DNA from: an uncultured Coriobacteriaceae bacterium
GTDB lineage: Bacteria > Actinomycetota > Coriobacteriia > Coriobacteriales > Atopobiaceae
NCBI GenBank assembly: GCA_902766805.1
Contig: CACXFF010000089.1
Location: 1 to 6,547, forward strand
Length of the DNA stretch: 6,547 nt
Direction of reading: 5' to 3'
Shown one piece after another: positions 1-5,247 of this stretch. Positions within the stretch are counted from its first letter, which is position 1. Each line of letters opens with the position of its first letter. Below the pieces are notes generated by a model. It did not search any database. It had not been told where the DNA came from and saw only the letters and a program-made list of their open reading frames with translations. Made by a program: the position numbers and the translations under genes.

Positions 1-493
1 CTACATGACCAACCTCATCGGCACGCACGGCGACCTCGAGCAGACCGAGGGCAACATCCTCGGCGGCGGCAAGAACCCGTACCTGGAGGCGAGCGCTTGG
101 GGTTGGCAGATCGACCCCGACGGCCTGCGTTTCGCGCTCAACGAGATGTACGACCGCTACCAAATCCCCGTGATGGTGGTCGAGAACGGCTTGGGCGAGT
201 TCGACGAGAAGCAGCCCGACGGTTCCGTGCACGACACGTACCGCATCGACTACCTGCGCAAACACGTGGCCGCCATGCGCGAGGCGGTCCTCGACGGCGT
301 GGACCTGTGGGGCTACCCCTGGTGGGGCCCCATCGACCTCGTGAGCCACGGCACCGGCGAGATGCGCAAGCGCTACGGCTTCATCTACGTCGACAAGTAC
401 GACGACGGCACCGGCGACCTCTCCCGCTCCAAAAAAGACAGCTTCGAGTACTACAAGAAGGTCATCGCGAGCAACGGCGAGGACCTCGACTAG
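1..493 (+). CDS. 6-phospho-beta-glucosidase (glycoside hydrolase family 1), C-terminal part
   Basis: This is the 3' end of a GH1 enzyme that hydrolyses phosphorylated beta-glucosides (cellobiose-6-P, salicin-6-P, arbutin-6-P) in the cytoplasm after uptake by a PTS transporter. The reading frame is open from the first base, with about 163 codons visible; family members are usually about 470-480 residues, so roughly two thirds lie upstream of the window. Numbering from the first visible Met (base 5), VVENGLG carries the catalytic nucleophile Glu60. The stretch GPIDLVSHGTGEMRKRYGF (109-127) carries the Ser114, Lys122 and Tyr124 set that binds the sugar 6-phosphate, which separates phospho-glucosidases from plain beta-glucosidases. 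The end, VIASNGEDLD, is a normal family C-terminus, so the gene is not truncated at its 3' end. Odd point: the last 18 coding bases, the stop and 14 bases beyond recur at 551-585. Whether the preferred substrate is a glucoside or a galactoside cannot be decided from this part. Confidence 0.93.
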   Translation, partial: YMTNLIGTHGDLEQTEGNILGGGKNPYLEASAWGWQIDPDGLRFALNEMYDRYQIPVMVVENGLGEFDEKQPDGSVHDTYRIDYLRKHVAAMREAVLDGVDLWGYPWWGPIDLVSHGTGEMRKRYGFIYVDKYDDGTGDLSRSKKDSFEYYKKVIASNGEDLD

Positions 494-507
494 AGGTCCG
501 AGGCGCG
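473..507 (+). repeat. 35-base direct repeat, copy 1 (end of glucosidase gene)
   Basis: This copy covers the codons for Asn-Gly-Glu-Asp-Leu-Asp, the TAG stop and 14 bases after it. It matches 551-585 at 34 of 35 positions; the only difference is T497 against C575. The start-to-start distance is 78 bases. Similarity ends sharply on both sides, so this is a short local duplication or an insertion that copied its flank, not a longer tandem repeat. Confidence 0.93.
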
Positions 508-548
508 GGGAGCGCGCGGCGCGGGGCGTCAGCGCGCCGCGTTCCCCC
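507..548 (+). terminator. GC-rich hairpin after the glucosidase stop (possible terminator)
   Basis: CGCGGCGCG (515-523) pairs perfectly with CGCGCCGCG (533-541) around a 9-base loop. After a small internal loop (AGCG opposite TT) a lower stem GGGG (507-510) pairs with CCCC (544-547). It starts 14 bases after the glucosidase stop, where a terminator would be expected, but no T-run follows, so intrinsic termination is uncertain. It fills exactly the space between the two 35-base repeat copies. Confidence 0.5.
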
Positions 549-550
549 TG

Positions 551-585
551 AACGGCGAGGACCTCGACTAGAGGCCCGAGGCGCG
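551..585 (+). repeat. 35-base direct repeat, copy 2 (duplicated gene end)
   Basis: Second copy of the sequence around the glucosidase stop, 34 of 35 bases identical to 473-507, including the six terminal codons and the TAG. It does not continue any reading frame of interest and lies wholly outside the gene. It abuts the palindrome that begins at 586, so the two elements are joined without spacer. Confidence 0.93.
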
Positions 586-630
586 AAGCGTTGGTACCAA
601 AAGGACCACGTCTTTTTGGTACCAACGCTT
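586..630. repeat. Long palindrome with GGTACC arms, copy 1
   Basis: Bases 586-602 (AAGCGTTGGTACCAAAA) are the exact reverse complement of 614-630. Inside them G603 and T613 form a wobble pair, and GAC (604-606) pairs with GTC (610-612) around a CAC loop, giving a 21-pair stem with a 3-base loop. The A-run and T-run inside the stem make it look like a bidirectional terminator with a weak GC core, or a protein-binding or REP-type element. It shares 35 of 36 bases (592-627) with the palindrome at 1214-1249. Each copy lies downstream of a gene end, and the two bracket the peptide gene. Confidence 0.88.
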
Positions 631-660
631 ACGATCGGCCGAGGTCATGCGAGGAACCCA

Positions 661-685
661 GGGGACAGGTTCCAGCTTGTCACCC
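661..685 (+). repeat. REP-like hairpin (GGGGACAGGTTCC type)
   Basis: GGGGACA (661-667) pairs with TGTC-A-CCC (678-685), with one bulged A at 682. The stem extends inward by a G-T and a G-C pair to a TTCCAG loop. Sequences starting GGGGACAGGTTCC are, from general knowledge, common dispersed extragenic palindromes in many bacteria and are often moved by REP-associated (RAYT/Y1) transposases. Only one copy and no transposase are seen here, so the assignment rests on motif resemblance alone. Confidence 0.45.
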
Positions 686-724
686 CCTCTTCACCGTAGA
701 GCACGACTTGCCGGCAGCCCGCCC

Positions 725-733
725 TGCTACCAT
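725..733 (+). promoter_or_regulatory. Extended -10 promoter for the peptide gene
   Basis: TGCTACCAT fits the extended -10 pattern TGnTAnnAT. No good -35 lies at 17 bases upstream; TTGCCG (708-713) is only 14 bases away. Extended -10 promoters often tolerate a poor -35. Transcription would start near 740, giving a leader of about 75 bases before the start codon. Confidence 0.4.
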
Positions 734-815
734 CGGGATAAGATCGCACGCCAAGCGCGAGCGGGTCCGCCGCCGGCGTATGGTCCCGCAACCAACGAAC
801 GCGAAGGGAGCGAGC

Positions 816-1118
816 ATGTCCGAACAAGAGAAGAAGCAGGAAGAAACGGTCTTCAACCAGAAGCTGGACATGGACGAGCTGAATGCCACTTCAGGTGGCC
901 ATTGCGCTATGTTTGGCACCGAGGGATGGTTTGGCACCAAGGACGCCGACCAGGCCAACTGCAGCGACTATTGGCACCGTCCCCTGTACGGCGGCGGTGG
1001 CTTCCCCAACTGCGCTGCCACGGTGGAGGACGGCAGCAACTGCAGGCGCAACGACGGCTGCCGCGAAGACACCGTCGTCTACGACGGCAAGACCGAGTGC
1101 TGGCGCAGCTGGCGCTAG
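816..1118 (+). CDS. Double-glycine-leader, six-cysteine secreted peptide precursor (RiPP- or bacteriocin-like)
   Basis: I do not recognise this 100-residue protein, but its architecture is clear. The ATG at 816 is preceded by AAGGGAG (804-810) with a 5-base spacer, a strong ribosome site. Residues 1-28 form a charged, Glu/Lys-rich leader ending LDMDELNATSGG. This places Leu at -12, Glu at -8, Leu at -7 and Gly-Gly at -2/-1, the double-glycine leader pattern cut by C39-peptidase ABC exporters; the usual hydrophobic -4 residue is Thr. The predicted 72-residue core starts His29-Cys30 and has six cysteines (30, 49, 66, 76, 82, 95), three of them as Asn-Cys. It also has four tryptophans, a GGGG run (59-62) and a FGTEGWFGT repeat (33-41). 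The core is slightly acidic, unlike most pediocin-type bacteriocins. Three disulfides or enzymatic cross-links are possible. No exporter, protease, immunity or modification gene lies in the window. Alternatives are a signalling peptide or a toxin. Confidence 0.82.
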   Translation: MSEQEKKQEETVFNQKLDMDELNATSGGHCAMFGTEGWFGTKDADQANCSDYWHRPLYGGGGFPNCAATVEDGSNCRRNDGCREDTVVYDGKTECWRSWR

Positions 1119-1158
1119 GGAGTAGTTGCCCAAGCCCATCTTTCCTTGAGAGAACGTC

Positions 1159-1203
1159 GGCCTCCCGACTGGACGCAGATCCGGTCGGGAGGCCTTCTCA
1201 TTT
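1159..1203 (+). terminator. Intrinsic terminator of the peptide gene
   Basis: GGCCTCCCGACTGG (1159-1172) pairs with CCGGTCGGGAGGCC (1181-1194), 14 pairs with one T-G wobble, around an 8-base loop. TTCTCATTT follows directly. It begins 40 bases after the peptide stop. The combination of a strong GC stem and a T-rich tail makes this a convincing terminator for the plus strand. Confidence 0.85.
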
Positions 1204-1212
1204 CACAGACGC

Positions 1213-1249
1213 GTGGTACCAAAAAGACCACGTCTTTTTGGTACCAACG
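1213..1249. repeat. Long palindrome with GGTACC arms, copy 2
   Basis: TGGTACCAAAAAGAC (1214-1228) and GTCTTTTTGGTACCA (1232-1246) are exact reverse complements, 15 pairs around a CAC loop. With the A-T pair 1225/1235 this stem is perfect where copy 1 has a G-T wobble. Bases 1214-1249 match 592-627 at 35 of 36 positions. It sits between convergent genes, one base beyond the stop of the minus-strand gene at 1251, where it could end that transcript. A classical terminator for the plus strand is already present at 1159-1203. Confidence 0.88.
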
Positions 1250-1250
1250 A

Positions 1251-1991
1251 CTACTTCAGCATGGGTTTGCCGCAGCCGCCGCAGTAGTCGTTCTCGATGG
1301 GCTGGGTCAAGCCGCAGAAGGGGCAAACGAGCTCAGTGTCATGCGTCTTGTCGTACTTCTCCAACGGGCAGTGGAGCTTCGGGTGGTAACGCACCTCGTC
1401 GCCTACCTCCAGGTAGTTGTAGAGCGCGGGCTGGTTGGTCTCCTTGTGCTTGCGGCGCTTGCCGTCGCTGGTCATGCAGGTCGTGATGTACGTCGTGCTC
1501 CTCACACCCGAACGCGAACGGGCAACCCTGGTGTCCTGCGCCACGACCTCACCGTCCCACTGTTTGCTGGTGAGGCGTTTGATGACAAAACAGATGACCA
1601 CGATCACGACAATTATCTCTACAATCACGCCCGCGCCGAGCAGGATGGCGGTGTTCTGCGGCTTGATGAGCCCCGCGATAAGCGTCACGAGCGGCGCCAG
1701 GAGCAACGCGACGCCTACCATTACCAGGCCATACGTGCGGTTGGCCTTGCCCATGGCCTCTTGGAACTCTTCGGTGTCGAAGCGATCGGAGAAGCCCAGC
1801 TTCACGCCCGCCCGCTCGGCACGCTCTTCGGCGGTTAGCCCCCGGAGCTCCGAAGGCAGCGGCATGTCCTCGTACGTGTTGTATGCGCCAGACGCACGAT
1901 CACCCGGCACCTTGGCCCCGCATTTGGTGCAATAGCGCGTAAACCAAGTCTTGACGGGCAGCTCGGCCCCACATTGCTCGCAACGTGCCAT
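1251..1991 (-). CDS. Membrane protein with two terminal zinc ribbons and two transmembrane segments
   Basis: 246 residues, not assigned to a named family. The ATG at 1991 is chosen because AGAGGAG (1997-2003 on the minus strand) lies 5 bases upstream and a zinc ribbon starts at once; the frame stays open further upstream but that part is low-complexity and overlaps the promoter region. Residues 4-24 form one zinc ribbon (Cys4, Cys7, Cys21, Cys24) and 223-240 a second (Cys223, Cys226, Cys237, Cys240). About 88-109 and 114-137 are hydrophobic, a hairpin of two membrane segments with both ends probably cytoplasmic. Residues 147-220, with EVGDEVRYHPKL near the end, resemble the beta-rich DUF3592-type domain that follows a membrane hairpin. 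The region 41-80 is charged and probably helical. Role unknown; such zinc-ribbon membrane proteins are often guessed to sense or scaffold. It is transcribed alone, divergently from the phosphatase operon. Confidence 0.87.
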   Translation of the reverse strand: MARCEQCGAELPVKTWFTRYCTKCGAKVPGDRASGAYNTYEDMPLPSELRGLTAEERAERAGVKLGFSDRFDTEEFQEAMGKANRTYGLVMVGVALLLAPLVTLIAGLIKPQNTAILLGAGVIVEIIVVIVVICFVIKRLTSKQWDGEVVAQDTRVARSRSGVRSTTYITTCMTSDGKRRKHKETNQPALYNYLEVGDEVRYHPKLHCPLEKYDKTHDTELVCPFCGLTQPIENDYCGGCGKPMLK

Positions 1992-2025
1992 GGCAGCTCC
2001 TCTCTCGCGGGTATCCCTTGTTTTC

Positions 2026-2052
2026 AGAATACGAGGCCTGACCCGCAGGCAA
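2026..2052 (-). promoter_or_regulatory. Putative promoter of the zinc-ribbon membrane protein gene
   Basis: Reading the minus strand, TATTCT (2031-2026) is a fair -10 and TTGCCT (2052-2047) a fair -35, with a short 15-base spacer. The predicted start near 2019 would leave a leader of about 28 bases before the ATG at 1991. A T-rich run (2060-2051) just upstream could act as an UP-like element. It is a motif match only. Confidence 0.35.
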
Positions 2053-2121
2053 GAAAAAAATAAGGTATAGCAGCGCTCCCCATCGGCGAGCTGCACGGGC
2101 AACGCGCAGCGGCAACAGCAG

Positions 2122-2150
2122 CCGACACAGGTGCCCCACTCGCGTATCAT
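2122..2150 (+). promoter_or_regulatory. Putative promoter of the phosphatase-LtrA operon
   Basis: CCGACA (2122-2127) and TATCAT (2145-2150) are spaced by 17 bases, matching four and five of six consensus positions. Transcription would start near 2157, leaving a leader of about 24 bases that contains the ribosome site AAGGAG (2170-2175), 5 bases before the ATG at 2181. Confidence 0.5.
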
Positions 2151-2180
2151 GTCCGCGAGACCCCACATCAAGGAGCACAC

Positions 2181-2903
2181 ATGAAGCTACTCATCATCCG
2201 CCATGGCGATCCCGACTACGTGCACGACTCGCTCACGCCCGCCGGGCGCACCGAGGCCGACCTGCTGGCCGCCTATCTCGCAGACGTGCCCATCGACTAC
2301 GCCTACGTATCGCCCATGGGCCGCGCGCAAGACACCGCCCGGCCCACGCTAGAGGCCAAGGGCATGAGCGCGACCACGCTCGACTGGCTGCGCGAGATCA
2401 GCCCCAAGGTGCGCACGCGTGCCGCACCGTTGCTGCCGACCTGCGCCTGGGACTGGTGGCCCGAAGACTGGACCGAGCGCGACATCTTCTACACCGACCG
2501 CTGGTACGACGAGCCCGCCATGGCCCGCGCCGGCATGAAGGAGACCTACCTGCAGGTATGCGCCAACCTGGACGAGCTGCTGGCCCGCCACGGCTACGTG
2601 CGCCATGGCCGCTACTACGAGGTCACGCGCTCCAACCACGACACCATCGCCCTGTTCTGCCACTTTGGGCTGGGGGTCGCGCTCGTCGCGCACCTGCTGA
2701 GCGTCTCACCGATGGTCCTGTGGCACGGCCTGTGCGCCGCCCCCAGCTCCATCACCACCGTCTACACCGAGGAGCGCCGCCGTGGCAAGGCGGCGTTCCG
2801 CGTGGCAGAATACGGCGGCGTGGAGCACCTCGCGCTGGGACATGTGCAGCCGTCGTTTGCCGCACGCTTCGCCGAGTGCTACAGCGACCACGACCGCCAC
2901 TAG
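2181..2903 (+). CDS. Histidine phosphatase superfamily protein (phosphoglycerate mutase-like)
   Basis: A 240-residue cytoplasmic phosphatase that would hydrolyse a small phosphorylated substrate through a phospho-histidine intermediate. The opening MKLLIIRHGD gives the family signature with Arg7 and catalytic His8. SPMGRAQDTA (44-53) supplies the second phosphate-binding arginine, Arg48. Glu72 in LREIS is a candidate acid/base residue, and the second histidine is His161 in ALFCHFGLG. Between these lies a Trp- and acid-rich insertion (about 88-113, with DWWPEDW) that probably shapes the substrate pocket and sets this subgroup apart from true phosphoglycerate mutase and from CobC. The ATG is preceded by AAGGAG at 5 bases. 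The next gene begins 8 bases after its stop and uses TAGGAG, which includes this gene's TAG, as ribosome site, so the two are co-transcribed and probably coupled in translation. The substrate cannot be told from sequence. Confidence 0.92.
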   Translation: MKLLIIRHGDPDYVHDSLTPAGRTEADLLAAYLADVPIDYAYVSPMGRAQDTARPTLEAKGMSATTLDWLREISPKVRTRAAPLLPTCAWDWWPEDWTERDIFYTDRWYDEPAMARAGMKETYLQVCANLDELLARHGYVRHGRYYEVTRSNHDTIALFCHFGLGVALVAHLLSVSPMVLWHGLCAAPSSITTVYTEERRRGKAAFRVAEYGGVEHLALGHVQPSFAARFAECYSDHDRH

Positions 2904-2911
2904 GAGCCCCC

Positions 2912-4129
2912 ATGCACAAGCACACGTTCAAGCCGGTAGACGGCGTGTCCAACATCGAGCTGTTCTACGACCTCATCTTCGTATACTGCATCAGCGTCAT
3001 GACATCGCTGTGCCACCACGTGGAAGGGGGCTTCCTGGACCTTGCCACGTGGCTGATCTTTACCTTTGCCTACCTCGCGGTGCTGCAAGTGTGGTTCTTC
3101 ACCACGCTTTTCATGAACCGCTTTGGCGAACGCTCGGCCTCGGACAACCTGTGCCTGTTCGTCAACATGTTCCTGCTCTACTACATGGCGAGCGGCATCC
3201 AGCAGGACTGGGCGAGCTCGGCGCGCACCTTCAACCTGTCGTGGGCGCTCATCCTCGTGAACATGGCCGTGCACTGGGAGCTCAAGCGGCACGTGTACGA
3301 CAACCTCGACGCCGCCGACCTGCGCATGATCCGCGTGACGGTGGTCACCCTGCTCGCGCAGGCGGCCATCGCCTGCGCGGCGGCGTTCCTGCCGTTCATG
3401 CCCGGCGTCTACGCGTCGTGGGCGGCCGTGCTGCTGGGCGGCACCGTGTGGGGCTGGTCGGGCACGTACAAGGCCAAGTCAGCGCGCTTCTCCCACGTGG
3501 CCGAACGCTGCTCGCTGCTCACGATCATCGCTTTTGGAGAGATGGTGGTGTCACTCACCTCCTATGTGAGCGACAGCTCGAACATGATTTATCCGGTGCT
3601 GGTTTTCGTCTTGGTGGTGGGGCTCTTCCTCATCTACATCTTTGAGCACGACAACATGCTGGACCACCACCATGCCACCGACGGCATGACCTACATGACC
3701 ATCACGTCCTGGCTCATCATCTGCCTAGGCAACATCACCGTGGCCCTGGAGTACATGACCATGCCCGAGGTGGACCTGCTGCCCAAAAGCCTCTATCGCT
3801 CGTGCTTCCTCGTGCTGTACCTGCTCACGTCGTTTGCGCTGGCGCACTACAACAAGCCCGCGTTTGCCATCTCGCCGACCTATCGCGCGGGGCGCGTCGG
3901 CGCCTGCGTCGCCCTGGTCGTCGGCGGCGTAGCCTCGGGCTTCGACCCGCTGGCCAGTCTGGTGATCGACGTGGCAGTCGTGTACTTCGCCCTCTGGCAC
4001 GAATGGCACCTGTACCACTCCCGTATTGGGCTCATGGCCTTCGGCTGCTCGCTGGGGCTCAGCCACGACGACATGCCCGTGGGCCACGACCTGCCCGTGG
4101 CGCAGGAGGACGTGGCGCGCCGCAAGTGA
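2912..4129 (+). CDS. LtrA-family multipass membrane protein (low temperature requirement A-like)
   Basis: A 405-residue protein with about ten or more hydrophobic segments from residue 18 to 375 and a short charged, probably cytoplasmic tail. The N-terminal NIELFYDLIFVYCIS (14-28) is the hallmark LtrA opening. HVAERCSLLTIIAFGEMVV (195-213) matches the second conserved block, with Glu198, Arg199 and Glu210 in or near membrane. LtrA was named from a Listeria monocytogenes low-temperature growth mutant; its biochemical function is not settled and transport is only presumed. Length suits the family. The ATG at 2912 has TAGGAG (2901-2906) 5 bases upstream, overlapping the stop of the phosphatase gene, which marks it as the second gene of a two-gene operon. 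A histidine-rich DHHHATDG stretch (around 251-258) lies between membrane segments and could bind metal, an inference only. Confidence 0.88.
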   Translation: MHKHTFKPVDGVSNIELFYDLIFVYCISVMTSLCHHVEGGFLDLATWLIFTFAYLAVLQVWFFTTLFMNRFGERSASDNLCLFVNMFLLYYMASGIQQDWASSARTFNLSWALILVNMAVHWELKRHVYDNLDAADLRMIRVTVVTLLAQAAIACAAAFLPFMPGVYASWAAVLLGGTVWGWSGTYKAKSARFSHVAERCSLLTIIAFGEMVVSLTSYVSDSSNMIYPVLVFVLVVGLFLIYIFEHDNMLDHHHATDGMTYMTITSWLIICLGNITVALEYMTMPEVDLLPKSLYRSCFLVLYLLTSFALAHYNKPAFAISPTYRAGRVGACVALVVGGVASGFDPLASLVIDVAVVYFALWHEWHLYHSRIGLMAFGCSLGLSHDDMPVGHDLPVAQEDVARRK

Positions 4130-4134
4130 GACAA

Positions 4135-4159
4135 CCCGCGGACGGCGGGCACGTCCGGG
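4135..4159 (+). terminator. Weak hairpin after the LtrA gene
   Basis: CGGACG (4139-4144) pairs with CGTCCG (4152-4157) around a 7-base loop, and CC (4136-4137) with GG (4158-4159) beyond a bulged G. It starts about 6 bases after the LtrA stop. No T-run follows, so it may slow or protect the transcript rather than end it. The rest of the convergent spacer up to 4235 contains further GC inverted repeats (for example CGCCCG at 4169-4174 with CGGGCG at 4195-4200), but no classical terminator for either gene. Confidence 0.3.
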
Positions 4160-4235
4160 CCGAGCGCTCGCCCGCGCAGGCGCCCCCGCGCAGACGGGCG
4201 GCTATACTGCTCCCGTATGCATGCGACCACCGCCC

Positions 4236-5183
4236 CTAGAGCTCCAGGCCCTCCTCGCCGCAGAACAGCTTGGTGGAGATGTAGCGCTCGCCCGTGTCGG
4301 GGAGGATGGTCACGACCGTCTTGCCCGGGCCGAGCTCGCGCGCCAGGCGCAGCGCCGCGACCACGTTGGTGCCCGACGAGATGCCGCACATCAGGCCTTC
4401 CTCGCGGGCGAGCCGGCGCGCCATCTCCATGGCCTCCAGGTCGGTGACGATGCTGATGTGGTCGTAGATCTCGGTGTCCAGGATCTCGGGAATCAAGCCG
4501 TCGCCAATGCCCATCTGCAAGTGGGTGCCCACCGGACGCCCCGAGAGGATCGCCGCGTTCTCCGGCTCCACCGCCCAGATGCGCACGTCGGGGTTGGCGG
4601 CGCGCAGCATGCTACCCACACCCGTGATGGTGCCGCCGGTGCCAATGCCCGAGCAGAACCCATCGATGCGTGCGTCCACGTCCGCAAGGATCTCGGCGGC
4701 GGTGTTCTCGCGGTGCGCACGGAGGTTGTCCTGATTCTCGAACTGTTGCGGCACGTAGACCCGTGGGTTCTCGGCCGCCATGCGCTCGGCACGTGCGATG
4801 CAGCGCGCCACGCAGGCACCGATGTCACCGTCGTCGTGCTCGAGCAGGACCTCGGCGCCATAGTGCACCACGAGCTTGCGGCGCTCGACCGAGACGGAAT
4901 CGGGCATGATGATCTGCGCGCGATAGCCGAGCACCGCCGCGACCAACGCCAGGCCGATGCCTTGATTGCCGCTCGTGGGCTCCACGATGATGGAATCGGG
5001 CTTGAGGTCGCCGCGCTCTTGGGCCGCACGCACCATCTGCAGGGCAGTACGGGTTTTGATGGAACCACCCACGTTGGTGGCCTCAAACTTCACCAGGATG
5101 CGCGCGCAGTCGGCGTCCGGAATGCGATTGAGCCGCACGAGAGGCGTGTGCCCCACTGCATCGAGAATGTTGTCGTAGACCAT
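4236..5183 (-). CDS. cysK: Cysteine synthase-like PLP enzyme (O-acetylserine sulfhydrylase family)
   Basis: A 315-residue cytoplasmic fold-type II PLP enzyme, expected to make cysteine from O-acetylserine and sulfide. The opening VYDNILDAVGHTPLVRLNR is typical. Lys43 in GGSIKTR is the PLP lysine, TSGNQG (70-75) the substrate loop, GTGGT (181-185) the phosphate cradle, and Ser269/Ser270 in GISSG meet the PLP ring nitrogen. Two loops deviate: the lysine motif is N-V-G-G-S-I-K-T-R rather than the usual N-P-x-x-S-x-K-D-R, and TSGNQG replaces TSGNTG. A related activity, such as cystathionine beta-synthase-like or another beta-replacement, therefore cannot be excluded. The ATG at 5183 is preferred: GGGGAG (5194-5189 on the minus strand) lies 5 bases upstream, whereas the in-frame GTG at 5189 overlaps it. 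No serine acetyltransferase gene is adjacent. It is transcribed towards the LtrA gene and seems monocistronic. Confidence 0.87.
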   Translation of the reverse strand: MVYDNILDAVGHTPLVRLNRIPDADCARILVKFEATNVGGSIKTRTALQMVRAAQERGDLKPDSIIVEPTSGNQGIGLALVAAVLGYRAQIIMPDSVSVERRKLVVHYGAEVLLEHDDGDIGACVARCIARAERMAAENPRVYVPQQFENQDNLRAHRENTAAEILADVDARIDGFCSGIGTGGTITGVGSMLRAANPDVRIWAVEPENAAILSGRPVGTHLQMGIGDGLIPEILDTEIYDHISIVTDLEAMEMARRLAREEGLMCGISSGTNVVAALRLARELGPGKTVVTILPDTGERYISTKLFCGEEGLEL

Positions 5184-5213
5184 GGTCACTCCCCTTTCTC
5201 TGTGCGGGTATCG

Positions 5214-5219
5214 ATTCTA
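5214..5219 (-). promoter_or_regulatory. Candidate -10 box of the cysteine synthase gene
   Basis: On the minus strand TAGAAT (5219-5214) is a good -10 match, about 30 bases from the ATG, leaving a leader of about 24 bases, too short for a riboswitch. The -35 at 17 bases is CGCCAC, a poor match, which would suit a promoter that depends on an activator. Confidence 0.35.
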
Positions 5220-5247
5220 GTGCATCAACGCATGGGGTGGCGAAGTT

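Larger units (their letters stand above)
494..815. other. Gene-free, structure-rich spacer between glucosidase and peptide gene
   Basis: I found no convincing gene in these 322 bases: the open frames here lack a ribosome site and family-like composition. In order the stretch holds the end of repeat copy 1, a GC-rich hairpin, repeat copy 2, a 45-base palindrome, a REP-like hairpin, and the extended -10 promoter and ribosome site of the downstream peptide gene. Four hairpin or repeat elements within 210 bases suggest repeated small insertions at this site. Confidence 0.8.

Noticed and set aside
816..1118. SCIFF or lanthipeptide precursor assignment for the small peptide
   Set aside because: The six cysteines span 66 residues rather than about 45, the sequence lacks SCIFF character, and no radical SAM or lanthionine synthetase gene is in the window.
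586..1249. CRISPR array or insertion sequence formed by the two palindromes
   Set aside because: Only two copies about 620 bases apart, no regular spacers, and no transposase gene between or beside them.
2036..2050. GCCTG/CAGGC hairpin next to a run of A/T as a terminator
   Set aside because: On the plus strand A's follow the stem, and on the minus strand the T's precede it, so neither direction has terminator order; it lies inside the divergent promoter region.
1992..2180. N-terminal extension of the zinc-ribbon protein up to base 2180
   Set aside because: The open frame continues, but the ATG at 1991 has a strong ribosome site and starts directly at the zinc ribbon; the extension is Cys/Arg-rich, low in family character and covers both divergent promoters.
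2456..2911. Longer N-terminus for the LtrA protein overlapping the phosphatase gene
   Set aside because: The extra residues are an Arg/Pro-rich out-of-frame shadow of the phosphatase gene, while the ATG at 2912 has its own ribosome site and begins the conserved LtrA block.
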